From assembly GCA_017305665.1 (NCBI GenBank), contig JAFKKH010000008.1, positions 173,171 through 237,170 of the forward strand: a stretch of 64,000 bases of DNA, read 5' to 3'. Below, piece after piece: positions 43,530 to 53,390 of this stretch. The notes under the pieces were generated by a model, which ran no database searches, had not been told where the DNA came from, and saw only the letters and a program-made list of their open reading frames with translations. This stretch comes from Hyphomicrobiales bacterium. Its GTDB lineage: Bacteria; Pseudomonadota; Alphaproteobacteria; Rhizobiales; Xanthobacteraceae. Position 1 is the first letter of the stretch; each line of letters begins with the position of its first letter. The position numbers and the translations under genes were made by a program.

Positions 43530-46500
43530 ATGAACGACAGCATTTCTGCGCCGTTTATTCGCTATCCCATCGCAACCTCGTTGCTGATGGCGGGCATTTT
43601 GTTTGTCGGTCTCGTCGCGTTCCCCCTGCTCCCGGTCGCGCCGCTGCCGCAGGTCGACTTCCCGACCATCCAGGTTCAGGCCAGCTTGCCGGGCGCGAGC
43701 CCCGAAACCATGGCGTCGTCGGTGGCGCAGCCGCTCGAGCGGCAAATGGCGCAAATTCCCGGCATCGCCCAAATGACGTCGACCAGTTCGATCGGATCGA
43801 CGTCGATCACGATCCAGTTCGACCTCAACCGCAATATCGACGGCGCGGCCAACGACGTTCAGGGCGCAATCAACGCCGCCGGCGGCCAGTTGCCGAAAAA
43901 TCTCCCGAGTCCACCGACCTACCGCAAGGTCAACCCGGCCGACTCGCCCATCATGCTGCTGTCGGCGACCTCCGACACCCTGCCCCTGACGACGGTCAGC
44001 GACGACACCGACGCCCAGATGGCGCAGCAGATCAGCCAGATCGCAGGCGTCGCGCAGGTGTTCGTCGGCGGCCAGCAGAAGCCGTCGATCCGTATCCAGA
44101 TCGACCCCGCGAAACTCGTCGCCAAGGGCCTCTCGCTCGAGGACATCCGTACCCAGCTCACCATGACGACGGTCGATAGCCCGAAAGGCAGCATCGACGG
44201 CGGCACGCGCAGCTATACCATCTATGCCAACGACCAGTTGACCGCGGCGAAAGACTGGAACAACGTCATCATCGCCTATCGCAACGGCGGCCCGTTGCGC
44301 ATCCGCGACATCGGCAAGGCCATATCCGGCCCCGAGGACAGCAAGCGCGCGGCATGGGCGGACGGCAAGCGTGGCGTGTTCCTCGTCATCTTCAAACAGC
44401 CCGGCGCCAACGTCATCGACACCGTCGACCGGATCAAGGCGGAACTGCCGAAGCTGATCGCGGCGATCCCTCCTGCGATCAAGATCAAGATCATCAGCGA
44501 CCGCACGACCACCATTCGCGCGGCCGTGGAGGACGTGCAGTTCACCCTGCTCATCACCATCGCGCTCGTCATCATGGTGATCTTCATATTCTTAAGGAGT
44601 TTCTGGGCGACCATCATCCCGAGCATCACCGTTCCGCTGGCGCTGCTCGGCGCCTGTGCGCTGATGTGGCCGTTCGGCTATTCGCTCGACAACCTCTCGC
44701 TGATGGCGCTGACGATCTCGGTCGGCTTCGTGGTCGACGACGCCATCGTCATGCTTGAAAACATAAGCCGCTACATCGAACAGGGCGAAAAGCCGATGGC
44801 GGCGGCGCTGAAAGGCGCCGGCGAAATCGGCTTCACCATCATGTCGATCAGCATTTCGCTGGTCGCGGTGCTGATTCCGCTGTTGCTGATGGGCGGCATC
44901 ATCGGACGCCTGTTCCGCGAATTCGCGGTGACGCTGGCGATGGCGATTTTCGTGTCGCTGATCGTATCGCTGACGCTGACCCCGATGATGGCGTCGCGTT
45001 TCCTGCGTAACCAGCACAACGTCCGTCACGGCCGGCTATACCAGCTCAGCGAGCGCGGTTTCGACGCCATGCTCAATGCCTACCATCGCGGCCTCGATCT
45101 GGTGCTGCGCTGGCGGCGGACCACGCTGCTCGTGTTCTTCGTGACGCTCGGCCTGTCGGTCTACCTGTTCATCATCATCCCGAAGGGATTCTTCCCGCAA
45201 CAGGACAACGGCATGATCCTCGGCACCTCCGAGGCTGCCCAGGACATCTCGTTCGACGAGATGAAGAAGAAGCAGGAAGAGCTGGCGGCGATCGTGATGG
45301 CCGACCCGGGGGTGCACAGCATCGCCATGTTCGTCGGCGGCGGCGGCAGCGCGCTCAATAACGGACGCATGTATGTCACGCTGAAGCCGCGCGAGGAACG
45401 CGACGCCTCGGCACAGGAGATCATCGCGCGGCTACGTCCCAAACTCGACAAGGTGGAGGGCGCACGGCAGTACCTGCAGGCGGCGCAGGACGTCCGGCTT
45501 GGCGGCCGCGCCACCCGCACCCAGTTCGAATACACGCTGCAGGACGCCAACCTCGACGAGTTGAACACCTGGGCGCCGAAAGTCCTGGAAAAGCTCAAGA
45601 CGCTGCCCGAATTGCGCGACGTCGCCACGGACCAGCAGACCAGCGGCACCACGCTGACGCTGACGATCGACCGCGACGCAGCGTCCCGTTACGGCATCGC
45701 GCCGCAGCTCATCGACGACACGCTGTACGACGCCTTCGGCCAGCGCCAGGTCGCGCAGTATTTCACGCAGCTCAACAGCTACCACGTGATCCTTGAAATC
45801 CTGCCCGAACTGCAGGGCAAGGTCGACACGCTGAACAAGATCTATGTGAAATCACCGCTCACCGGCGAACAGGTCCCACTCTCGGTGTTCGCCAAGTGGA
45901 CCACGGTGCCCGTGCGGCCGCTGTCGATCAGCCACCAGGGCCAGTTCCCGGCCATCACCATCAGCTTCAACCTGGCGCAGGGTGCGGCGCTCGGCCAGGC
46001 AACCGCCGCCGTGCAGAACGCGATGCGCGAAATCGGTACGCCGGGCACGCTCAACGGCAGCTTCCAGGGCACCGCGCAGGCGTTCCAGCAATCGCTCGGC
46101 ACGGTGCCGCTGCTCATCCTCGCCGCGCTGGTCGTGGTGTATCTGATCCTCGGCATTCTCTACGAAAGCTACATCCACCCGATCACCATTCTGTCGACGT
46201 TGCCCTCGGCGGGCGTCGGCGCATTGGCGACGCTGATGCTGTTCGGCTACGACTTCAGCCTGATCGCGCTGATCGGCATCATCCTCCTGATCGGCATCGT
46301 CAAGAAGAACGGCATCATGATGGTCGACTTCGCGATCGCGGCCGAACGCGAAGAGCATCTGTCGCCGGAGGAATCCATCCGCAAGGCCGCCCTGCTCCGC
46401 TTCCGGCCGATCATGATGACGACCATGGCCGCGATGCTCGGCGGCGTGCCGCTGATGCTCGGCACCGGCACCGGATCGGAGATCCGTCAGCCGCTCGGCT

Positions 46501-46673
46501 ATGCCATGGTCGGCGGCTTGCTGGTCAGCCAGGCGCTGACGCTGTTCACGACCCCGGTCGTCTACCTCTACCTCGACCAGTTCTCGAACTGGCTGTCGGG
46601 CTGGGGCCGCTCGAAGGGTGGCGGCGATCACGACCTGCCCGGCGATACGGCGGTGCAGGAAGCGGCCGAATAA
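43530..46673 (+). CDS. RND efflux pump inner-membrane permease (MdtB/HAE1-like)
   Basis: A 1047-residue RND pump with 12 predicted membrane helices and two large periplasmic loops. The opening FIRYPIATSLLMAGI and the helix-4 proton-relay segment (GFVVDDAIVMLENI, residues about 398-411) carry the conserved paired aspartates. The MdtB/MdtC-like pattern suggests export of bile salts, novobiocin or other amphipathic compounds. ATG 43530 overlaps the GTG at 43527 by codon adjacency and follows the adaptor by four bases. The MarR gene upstream is the likely repressor. Confidence 0.93.
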   Translation: MNDSISAPFIRYPIATSLLMAGILFVGLVAFPLLPVAPLPQVDFPTIQVQASLPGASPETMASSVAQPLERQMAQIPGIAQMTSTSSIGSTSITIQFDLNRNIDGAANDVQGAINAAGGQLPKNLPSPPTYRKVNPADSPIMLLSATSDTLPLTTVSDDTDAQMAQQISQIAGVAQVFVGGQQKPSIRIQIDPAKLVAKGLSLEDIRTQLTMTTVDSPKGSIDGGTRSYTIYANDQLTAAKDWNNVIIAYRNGGPLRIRDIGKAISGPEDSKRAAWADGKRGVFLVIFKQPGANVIDTVDRIKAELPKLIAAIPPAIKIKIISDRTTTIRAAVEDVQFTLLITIALVIMVIFIFLRSFWATIIPSITVPLALLGACALMWPFGYSLDNLSLMALTISVGFVVDDAIVMLENISRYIEQGEKPMAAALKGAGEIGFTIMSISISLVAVLIPLLLMGGIIGRLFREFAVTLAMAIFVSLIVSLTLTPMMASRFLRNQHNVRHGRLYQLSERGFDAMLNAYHRGLDLVLRWRRTTLLVFFVTLGLSVYLFIIIPKGFFPQQDNGMILGTSEAAQDISFDEMKKKQEELAAIVMADPGVHSIAMFVGGGGSALNNGRMYVTLKPREERDASAQEIIARLRPKLDKVEGARQYLQAAQDVRLGGRATRTQFEYTLQDANLDELNTWAPKVLEKLKTLPELRDVATDQQTSGTTLTLTIDRDAASRYGIAPQLIDDTLYDAFGQRQVAQYFTQLNSYHVILEILPELQGKVDTLNKIYVKSPLTGEQVPLSVFAKWTTVPVRPLSISHQGQFPAITISFNLAQGAALGQATAAVQNAMREIGTPGTLNGSFQGTAQAFQQSLGTVPLLILAALVVVYLILGILYESYIHPITILSTLPSAGVGALATLMLFGYDFSLIALIGIILLIGIVKKNGIMMVDFAIAAEREEHLSPEESIRKAALLRFRPIMMTTMAAMLGGVPLMLGTGTGSEIRQPLGYAMVGGLLVSQALTLFTTPVVYLYLDQFSNWLSGWGRSKGGGDHDLPGDTAVQEAAE

Positions 46674-46705
46674 CCGGGCCGATCGTTCGACACTCCTGCG
46701 AGCGT

Positions 46706-48604
46706 CTACGGCTCCACGATCGCAAACGACGGCACGAACGTATCGAACAGCGTCAGCAGTTCGAGCAGTTTTGCGCCGTTGCCCTCGATCCTGATCTTGC
46801 CGGCGCCGACCGCTTCCGGGAATGTCGTCTGCTGCATCATGATCTCGTTCAGCGTCTTGCGGGTCAGCGTCAGCGTCGCATCGGCATGCTCGGCGGGCGC
46901 GCCGGAGCGCTGGGTCAGCGCCGAGTTCTCCAGATTGAGTACGACCGTCCGCTCGATGTCGGTGAACACCCAGTTCAGGACCGCCCGCTTGCCGTTGGCC
47001 TTGGGCCCGTTGAGACGAACGGCCAGCAGGTCGAAGAACGTCTCGAGCGGCAGCGCCGCGAGCGCATCGGGCGCGACGCCGCTGCGTCCGCCGAGCTTTG
47101 GCAGGCCGTGACGCAACTCGTGCGTCGCAAACAGATACGAGTTGCGCCAGGTCGCGGCCTCCGCGAGATAGCCGAGCTGCTCGTAGGTGTCGGCCAGGAG
47201 CTTTCGTGCTTCCTCGTTCTTCGGGTCGGCGAACACCAGATGGTTGGCCACCTCCGCCACCCAGCGAAACTCACCTTTCGCGTAGTCGGCCTTCGCCTTC
47301 GCAAGCGCCGCGTCGAACCCGCCCATGTAGTCGACGTATTTCTTCGCGGCAGCGGACGGCGGCAGCGGATCGAGATGCACGGGATTGCCGTCATACCAGC
47401 CGAGATATTTTTGATAGATCGCCTTGGCATTGTGACGCACCGTGCCGTAGTAGCCGCGCAACGCCCATTCCTGCGCCAGGCTTTCCGGCAATTCGATCAG
47501 CTCGGCGATTTCGTTCGGCGTATGACCGAGGTTGGCGAGCCGCAGCGTCTGGTCGTGGACGTATTTGTAGAGGTCGCGCTGCTTGGCGAGATAGGTCTTG
47601 ATGTTGTCGCGCTCCCACACCGGCCAGTGGTGCTGGCCGATCAGCACGTCGGCCTTGTCGCCGAAATTGGCGAGCGCCACGTCGATGTAGCGCGACCACG
47701 CACGGGAATCGCGAACCTCGGCGCCGCGGAACGGCAGCAGATTGTGAAAATTATGTACCGAGTTCTCCGCCATGTTGAGGCAGTTGAACGCCGGATAGAA
47801 CATGTGCATTTCCGCAGGCGCCTCGCTGTCCGGCGCCATCAGGAACACGATCTCGACACCGTCGATGGTACGGGTTTCGAAATCGCGGCTGATGAGATCG
47901 GTTGGCGCGATCAGCGTGACGTTGCCGCCCGACAGCGTCTTGCCGAGACCGGCATCGACCTGCCCGCGCTCGCCCTTCGGCAGTAAAACGCCGAACTGAT
48001 ACTGCGCCCGTCGCACCATGGCGGCGCCCGCGAGCACGTTCTCTTGCGCGATTGCCTCGACAAACCCTTCCGGCGCGATCACCGGCACCTTGCCGCTCGC
48101 AACGTCCTCGACGGTCGTGACACCCTTCACGCCGCCCCAATGGTCGGTATGCGAGTGCGTGTAGATCACCGCCGCCACCGGTTTCCTGCCGCGATGCTTG
48201 AAATAGAGCTCGAGTCCGGCCCGCGCGGGCTCCACCGAGACCAGCGGATCGATCACGATGACACCGGTCTTGCCCTCGATCAGGGTCATGTTGGAAATAT
48301 CGAAGCCGCGGATCTGATAGATGCCGGGCAGGACCTCGAACAGGCCGTGCCGGCAGTTCAATTGCGACTGCCGCCACAGGCTGGGATTCACCGTCGGCGG
48401 CGCGGTATCGGCTTTCAGAAAGTCGTACGCCGCCATGGTCCAGACCACGCGGCCGCCGTCGTTCTGGATCACCGCCTCCGGCACGGTGCCGAGGAAGCCG
48501 CGCTCGGCGTCGGTGAAATCCTGACGGTTGGCAAAGGGAAGCTCGCCAAGCACGGCGGCATTGGCGGCCGCGACTGTCGGCGCGGCGTCCTGTTGCTGGG
48601 ACAT
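46706..48604 (-). CDS. alkyl/aryl-sulfatase, metallo-beta-lactamase fold (SdsA1/YjcS type)
   Basis: A 632-residue alkylsulfatase, close to the usual size. The zinc motif THSHTDHWGG (residues 149-158) opens the beta-lactamase-fold domain; a helical dimerisation region follows, and the last 120 residues form an SCP2-like domain (LNLENSALTQRSG … IRIEGNGAKL). The family hydrolyses alkyl sulfates such as dodecyl sulfate. No signal peptide is seen, so a cytoplasmic location is likely. ATG 48604 was chosen; the frame is open to 48712 but without family sequence. It is convergent with the RND pump gene. Confidence 0.92.
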   Translation of the reverse strand: MSQQQDAAPTVAAANAAVLGELPFANRQDFTDAERGFLGTVPEAVIQNDGGRVVWTMAAYDFLKADTAPPTVNPSLWRQSQLNCRHGLFEVLPGIYQIRGFDISNMTLIEGKTGVIVIDPLVSVEPARAGLELYFKHRGRKPVAAVIYTHSHTDHWGGVKGVTTVEDVASGKVPVIAPEGFVEAIAQENVLAGAAMVRRAQYQFGVLLPKGERGQVDAGLGKTLSGGNVTLIAPTDLISRDFETRTIDGVEIVFLMAPDSEAPAEMHMFYPAFNCLNMAENSVHNFHNLLPFRGAEVRDSRAWSRYIDVALANFGDKADVLIGQHHWPVWERDNIKTYLAKQRDLYKYVHDQTLRLANLGHTPNEIAELIELPESLAQEWALRGYYGTVRHNAKAIYQKYLGWYDGNPVHLDPLPPSAAAKKYVDYMGGFDAALAKAKADYAKGEFRWVAEVANHLVFADPKNEEARKLLADTYEQLGYLAEAATWRNSYLFATHELRHGLPKLGGRSGVAPDALAALPLETFFDLLAVRLNGPKANGKRAVLNWVFTDIERTVVLNLENSALTQRSGAPAEHADATLTLTRKTLNEIMMQQTTFPEAVGAGKIRIEGNGAKLLELLTLFDTFVPSFAIVEP

Positions 48605-48671
48605 GGTTCCCCCTCGATCGATTGGCTTCGCTTGCGAGCCTATCGCACACCCACGAGCGCGGCGACGAATT

Positions 48672-49391
48672 TTATCCGGTGCCGAGATAGACCTTCTGCA
48701 CCTGCGGATCATTGGCGAGATCAGCGGCCGTGCCCGACAGCACGCTCTTGCCGACCTGCAGCACAGTCGCGAAATCCGAAACCTCGAGCGCCAGCTCGAT
48801 CGACTGCTCGGCGAGCAGGATGGTCAGGCCTTCCTTGTGCAGCAGGCCGAAGGTGTCATACATGGATTCCACGATCGCCGGCGCGAGGCCGAGCGACGGC
48901 TCGTCCAGCATCAGAAGTTTCGGATCGCTCATCAGCGCCCGGCCGACCGCCAGCATCTGCCGTTCGCCGCCCGACATCGTTCCGGCGCGCTGGTTGCGCC
49001 GCTCGGCAAGTTTTGGAAACACCTCGTAGACGCGATCGAGCAGCGCCTTGATGCGGCTCTTGTCGGACAGCGGCGTCGCACCGAGCAGCAGATTGTTCTC
49101 CACGCTCTGCTGCACGAACAGCCGCCAGCCTTCCGGCGACAGGGCAAGCCCCTTCCGGACAATCGCAAATGCCGGCCGGCTGTCGATGCGCTCCCCGCGG
49201 AAGGTAATGGAGCCGCCATGGGCGGGAATGAGCCCCGCGATCGCATTCAGCGTCGTGGTCTTGCCGCCGCCGTTGGAGCCGAGCAACGCGACCACGCTCC
49301 CCTCGGGCACGTCCAGCGAGACATCGGACACGCCGATCAGATCGCCGTAGCGGACTTCGAGATGGTCGACCTTCAACAACGGCGCCGTCAT
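48672..49391 (-). CDS. livF: branched-chain amino-acid-type ABC transporter ATPase LivF
   Basis: A 239-residue ATPase. Walker A GSNGGGKTT (residues 38-46), signature MSGGERQMLAVGRAL (about 139-153) and LMLDEPSLGLAP complete the nucleotide-binding domain. It pairs with LivG to drive the LivH/LivM channel for amino acids, urea or small aromatic or carboxylic ligands. Its start overlaps the LivG stop by four bases. It is the last gene of the operon. Confidence 0.93.
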   Translation of the reverse strand: MTAPLLKVDHLEVRYGDLIGVSDVSLDVPEGSVVALLGSNGGGKTTTLNAIAGLIPAHGGSITFRGERIDSRPAFAIVRKGLALSPEGWRLFVQQSVENNLLLGATPLSDKSRIKALLDRVYEVFPKLAERRNQRAGTMSGGERQMLAVGRALMSDPKLLMLDEPSLGLAPAIVESMYDTFGLLHKEGLTILLAEQSIELALEVSDFATVLQVGKSVLSGTAADLANDPQVQKVYLGTG

Positions 49392-50167
49392 GTGCCGGAC
49401 CCGTTGTCAGATCCGCCCATCAGTTCGACCGGCGTGTGGCCCGCCACCGCCTTGGCCGCACGCTTGCCGAGATAGGCCTCGATCACGGCCGGATTCTGCG
49501 TCACCTCGCGCGGGCTGCCGCTCGCGATCTCCTTGCCCTGATGGAACACCATGACGCGGGTTGTGAGCGACATGATCACTTCCATGATGTGCTCGACGAT
49601 CACGAGCGTAATGCCCGACGCGTGGATGGTGCGGACGAGATCGATCGCCAGTTGCACCTCGCGCTGGGTCAGGCCCGCCATCGCCTCGTCGAGCAGCAGC
49701 ACCTTGGGTGCAGTGGCGAGCGCGCGGGCGATTTCCAGCCGCTTGCGTCCGGGTGTGCCGAGCGAGCGCGCCGGCGTACTGGCAAGTCCTGCCATGCCGA
49801 CCTGATCGAGAACGGCTCGCGCCTTCACTTCGGCTTCGGCACGATGCGGCGTTCGCAGAAACGCGCCGATCATCACGTTCTCGAGCACCGACATGCCCTC
49901 GAACGTCAGCGGCACCTGAAAGGTTCGCGCCAAACCGAGCTGCACGCGTTCCTCGGGCGACATCCGGGTGATGTCCTGACCTTCAAACAGCACCGTACCG
50001 GATGTCGAAGCCAGATCGCCGGTCAGGCAATTGAAGAACGTGGACTTGCCGGCGCCGTTGGGACCGATCAGGCCGAGGATATCGCCCTGCCCCAGAGTCA
50101 CTGACGCGGTATCGACCGCCTTGAAACTGCCGAAGGCCTTGGTGATGTTGCGCGCCTCAAGGAGCAT
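49388..50167 (-). CDS. livG: branched-chain amino-acid-type ABC transporter ATPase LivG
   Basis: A 259-residue ATPase with Walker A GPNGAGKST (residues 35-43), Walker B LLLDEAMAGL and the C-terminal LivG extension. The usual LSGGQ signature is replaced by SLGTPGRKRLEIARAL, a variant found in one LivG subgroup. It overlaps LivM by 11 bases and LivF by four bases. Together with the binding protein at 52087 it completes a five-gene importer. Confidence 0.92.
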   Translation of the reverse strand: MLLEARNITKAFGSFKAVDTASVTLGQGDILGLIGPNGAGKSTFFNCLTGDLASTSGTVLFEGQDITRMSPEERVQLGLARTFQVPLTFEGMSVLENVMIGAFLRTPHRAEAEVKARAVLDQVGMAGLASTPARSLGTPGRKRLEIARALATAPKVLLLDEAMAGLTQREVQLAIDLVRTIHASGITLVIVEHIMEVIMSLTTRVMVFHQGKEIASGSPREVTQNPAVIEAYLGKRAAKAVAGHTPVELMGGSDNGSGT

Positions 50168-51149
50168 GGGACGCTCCTTCCGCGGTCACGGACGACCGGC
50201 TTGTCCTTCGCCGCGCCCACAGCCGGTTCAGCAAGGTCAGGATGCCGCCCGGCTGGAAGCGCGCAAGCAGCACGATGATCGCGCCATAGACCACGAAGGT
50301 GAGGCCTGCGCCCTTGCCGCCGAGCAGGTTGTTGGAGATTTCCTCCAGCGGCACCAGGATCGCCGCGCCGATCAGCGGTCCGAACAGAAGGCCCGCGCCG
50401 CCCAGCGCCGCCATGATCAGCATCTTGACCGAGATCAGGATGCCGAGCCCCGATTCAGGGTCGATGAAGCCGAACATCATCGCATAAAGCGAACCGCCTA
50501 CGCTGGTCAGTCCGGCGCTCAGCATGAAGGCATACAGTTTGATGCGGCTGGCCGGTGCGCCGAGCGAACGCGCGGCCCGCTCCGAATCCCTGATGGCGCG
50601 CAGATAAAAGCCCATCCGGCTGCTGGTCATCCACCAGGTGATGCCGAGCGTGATGAGAAGCGTAGCCAGGAACAGGTAATAATACGGCAGCGCGGAGGTG
50701 AACGACATGTCGAAAACATTTCGCGGCACTGTCGGTCCGCTCAAGCCGACGGCGGCGCCGAGATAATCGACGTTGGTCACGATCAGCCGAACCAGTTCGG
50801 AGACGGCGATCGTCGCCATGCTGAAGTAGTGGCCGGACAGCCGCAGCGTCGGCACACCGACGACCGCGGCGATCAGCACGCTGACGACGATACCGGCGGG
50901 AATGCCCACCAGCGGCGACAGCGCGAAATGCGCATAGGCCCCCATCGCGGCATAGGCGCCGCAGCCGAAGAACACGACATGCCCCACCGAGACCTGGCCG
51001 GCATAGCCGCCGACGATATTCCAGGCCGATGCGATGATGGCATAGAGCAGGATCAGCGCGCCGAGGCGCTGCTGGAATGGCGTGGTGAACAGCAGCGGGT
51101 ACGCGATCACCAGCACCAGCACGATCGTTGGCCAAAGAAACCGCCGCAT
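50157..51149 (-). CDS. livM: branched-chain amino-acid-type ABC permease LivM
   Basis: A 330-residue inner-membrane permease with about nine hydrophobic segments. The conserved SVGHVVFFGCGAYAAMGAY stretch and the EAA-like loop AIRDSERAARSLGAPASRIKL (residues about 196-216) fit LivM. The start ATG 51149 shares its first base with the livH stop codon. An upstream extension of the open frame has no family match. It forms the channel with LivH. Confidence 0.92.
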   Translation of the reverse strand: MRRFLWPTIVLVLVIAYPLLFTTPFQQRLGALILLYAIIASAWNIVGGYAGQVSVGHVVFFGCGAYAAMGAYAHFALSPLVGIPAGIVVSVLIAAVVGVPTLRLSGHYFSMATIAVSELVRLIVTNVDYLGAAVGLSGPTVPRNVFDMSFTSALPYYYLFLATLLITLGITWWMTSSRMGFYLRAIRDSERAARSLGAPASRIKLYAFMLSAGLTSVGGSLYAMMFGFIDPESGLGILISVKMLIMAALGGAGLLFGPLIGAAILVPLEEISNNLLGGKGAGLTFVVYGAIIVLLARFQPGGILTLLNRLWARRRTSRSSVTAEGASHAP

Positions 51150-52012
51150 CACATCTTGCCCATCAGGCCTTGCGGCCGGAACCAGAGAACGAGCAGGAAC
51201 AGCGAATAAACCACGATGTCCTTGTAGACCGCGCCGATCAGGTATGCCGATAGCGACTCGATCACACCGATCAGCAGGCCCGCGACGAGCGCGCCGGGAA
51301 TGCTGCCGAAGCCGCCCAGCGACACCGTAACGAATGCCACAATGGCCAGCGTCTCGCCGACCGTCGGCGCGATATAGAAGAAGGTCGCGATCAGGGCGCC
51401 CGCGATGCCGGTGGCGGCGGCCGCGATCGCCCAGGCGATCGCCTGCATGGTGTCGGGACGAATGCCCATGAGCTGCGCGGCCATGGAATCCTCGGAGACC
51501 GCCAGCATTTTCGAACCGAGCGACGTGCGCGTCAGCAGCAGATGCAATCCCCATGTGACGAGCAATGCTACCACACCGGCCAGCAGACGGGAGGCCTGGA
51601 TGCGAATGCCGAAAACATCGAAGGTGCCGCCGACGATGTTCTCCGGCAGCGTCATGAAATTGGCGCCAAACCCCCAGAACACCGCATAGCGCAGCAGCAA
51701 GGCGAGCCCGAAGGTGCCGAGAATCTGCGCCAGCATCGGACCCTTCATCACACTGCGGATCAGCCCGAAATAGACGATGACGCCGAGTGTCGCGAGCACG
51801 AGCGCCGCGAGCGGCACCCCGACCAGCGGCCCGGCGCCGAGCAGCGTGTACACCACGAAGGCAACGTACATGCCGAGCATGACGAAGTCGCCGTGGGCGA
51901 AGTTGATGATGTTCATCATGCCCCAGATCAGCGTGAGGCCTGATGAGAACAGGGCATAGACCGCGCCGAGCAGCAGGCCGCCGACGATCACCTGGACAAG
52001 AATAGTGGACAT
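51149..52012 (-). CDS. livH: branched-chain amino-acid-type ABC permease LivH
   Basis: A 287-residue permease with the signature FSSGLTLIWGMMNIINFAHG early and the EAA-like loop AVSEDSMAAQLMGIRPDTMQAIAW later, both typical of LivH. It is followed directly by livM with a one-base overlap. The binding-protein gene lies 75 bases upstream, with a strong hairpin between them that may reduce the permease dose relative to binding protein. Confidence 0.92.
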   Translation of the reverse strand: MSTILVQVIVGGLLLGAVYALFSSGLTLIWGMMNIINFAHGDFVMLGMYVAFVVYTLLGAGPLVGVPLAALVLATLGVIVYFGLIRSVMKGPMLAQILGTFGLALLLRYAVFWGFGANFMTLPENIVGGTFDVFGIRIQASRLLAGVVALLVTWGLHLLLTRTSLGSKMLAVSEDSMAAQLMGIRPDTMQAIAWAIAAAATGIAGALIATFFYIAPTVGETLAIVAFVTVSLGGFGSIPGALVAGLLIGVIESLSAYLIGAVYKDIVVYSLFLLVLWFRPQGLMGKM

Positions 52013-52044
52013 GCGAGCCGCACGTTCTGTGGGTTAAGCCAAGC

Positions 52045-52069
52045 GAGGGCGGGCTCTCAACCCGCCCTC
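52045..52069. terminator. intra-operon hairpin between the binding protein and livH
   Basis: GAGGGCGGG and CCCGCCCTC form a perfect 9-bp GC-rich stem with a seven-base loop, between the binding-protein stop and the livH start. There is no U-run, so it is more likely a processing or partial-termination hairpin that keeps the binding protein in excess than a full stop. Confidence 0.55.
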
Positions 52070-52086
52070 ATGTATCACCGGCCGGG

Positions 52087-53340
52087 TCACCAGCCCTTAT
52101 ACGGGATCACCGGCGCCGCGGCCGCGTTGGCCTTCGGCCACACCGCGACGTAATGCTCGCCGTCCTGCAACTGGATCACCACACCCGACGCCAGCGTGTT
52201 CTGGCCCTTGGCGTCGAACTTGACGCCCTTGTAGCCGATCATCAACTGGTCGGCCTTCAGATCGGTGGCCTTGAGCGCCGCCTGGATCTTGGCCGGCTCG
52301 GTCGATCCCGCACGATTGATGGCATCGACCAGCACGAAGAAAGCCTGCATCTGGCGCGCGGCGGTGTCGTCCATGTCGTCACCGCTCTTCTTCTTGTAGA
52401 GCTCGTTGATGATGTAGGTCACCGATCCCGGCGCGCCGAGGCTCCAGGACGAGCGATTGAAGACGCCCTGCGAGATCTTGCCGACCGCCTTGATGAAGGA
52501 CGGGTCGGAGAATCCGGAATCGTCGGCGATGATCATCGGCGGCTTGTAATCGAGCGCCTTCATGGTCTTGGCGAACAGGATCGCGTCCGAGGCATAGCTG
52601 ACCATGATCACCACGTCGGGCTTCTTCTCCTTGAGCTGGAGAACCTGGCTCTGCACGTCGGTGGTGTTTGCCGAATAGGCAATGTCGAGCGCAATGGGCT
52701 GCCCCTGCTCCTTGAACGCAGCGGCGATGACGCTCGCGACCGAGGTGCCGTATTCGGTGTTCTCATGGATGATGGCAACGCTGTCGGTCTTGGCGCCGGC
52801 CGCCTTCATGTCCTTGAGAAAATCGTGATAGAGCTTTGCGAAGTCGGACGCGATCGGCGTCGTGCGGAAGAACCACTTGAAGCCGCGCTCGGTCAGGTTG
52901 GCTGCAACGGACTCGCCATTCACAAACGGGATGCCGTATTTTTCCGCGATCGCGCTCGCCGTCAGCGTGATGCCGGACTGATAGGCGCCGGTCAGCGCGA
53001 CGACCTTCTCCTCGGTGATCAGCCGCAGCGCCTGGTTCTGGCCGGTGGCCGGGCTGCCCTGGTTGTCGGCGAACACCACGTCGACCTTGGCGCCACCGAG
53101 ACCCGACAGGCCCGCGTCCTTCGCGAGCGGGAAATTGCCGAGTTCGGGATGGGCGTTGTTGATGATGTCCATCGCGGTTTCGATCGCCGCCTTGGCATGG
53201 ATGCCGGCGCTGGCTGCGTTGCCGCTCAACGGGAAAACGGCGCCGATCTTGACGACCTTGCTCTGCGCGTAGACTGGGCCGGCCAAAACGGCGGCAAGAG
53301 AGGCCGCACACAGCAGGCCTGCGACTCGACTGAAATTCAT
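52087..53340 (-). CDS. ABC transporter substrate-binding protein, LivK-like
   Basis: A 417-residue type I periplasmic binding protein. Residues 1-26 are a signal peptide (LLCAASLAAVLAGPVYA). The mature part begins KVVKIGAVFPLSGNAASAG, typical of amino-acid and aromatic-acid binding proteins of the Liv family, and has VVFADNQGSPATGQNQALRL. ATG 53340 was chosen; the frame is open to 53421 without signal-like sequence. It is the first gene of the Liv operon. Ligand unknown; Liv-type proteins in this group often bind aromatic or branched-chain acids. Confidence 0.92.
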   Translation of the reverse strand: MNFSRVAGLLCAASLAAVLAGPVYAQSKVVKIGAVFPLSGNAASAGIHAKAAIETAMDIINNAHPELGNFPLAKDAGLSGLGGAKVDVVFADNQGSPATGQNQALRLITEEKVVALTGAYQSGITLTASAIAEKYGIPFVNGESVAANLTERGFKWFFRTTPIASDFAKLYHDFLKDMKAAGAKTDSVAIIHENTEYGTSVASVIAAAFKEQGQPIALDIAYSANTTDVQSQVLQLKEKKPDVVIMVSYASDAILFAKTMKALDYKPPMIIADDSGFSDPSFIKAVGKISQGVFNRSSWSLGAPGSVTYIINELYKKKSGDDMDDTAARQMQAFFVLVDAINRAGSTEPAKIQAALKATDLKADQLMIGYKGVKFDAKGQNTLASGVVIQLQDGEHYVAVWPKANAAAAPVIPYKGW

Positions 53341-53390
53341 GCTGATGATCTCCGAAAACGTTCCCCACCCATGACAAGATGCGAAGTCTG

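Noticed and set aside
45896-47986. A 696-codon plus-strand frame spanning the RND 3' end and the alkylsulfatase
   Set aside because: It runs across two convergent real genes in other frames and shows low-complexity Arg/His-rich sequence only.
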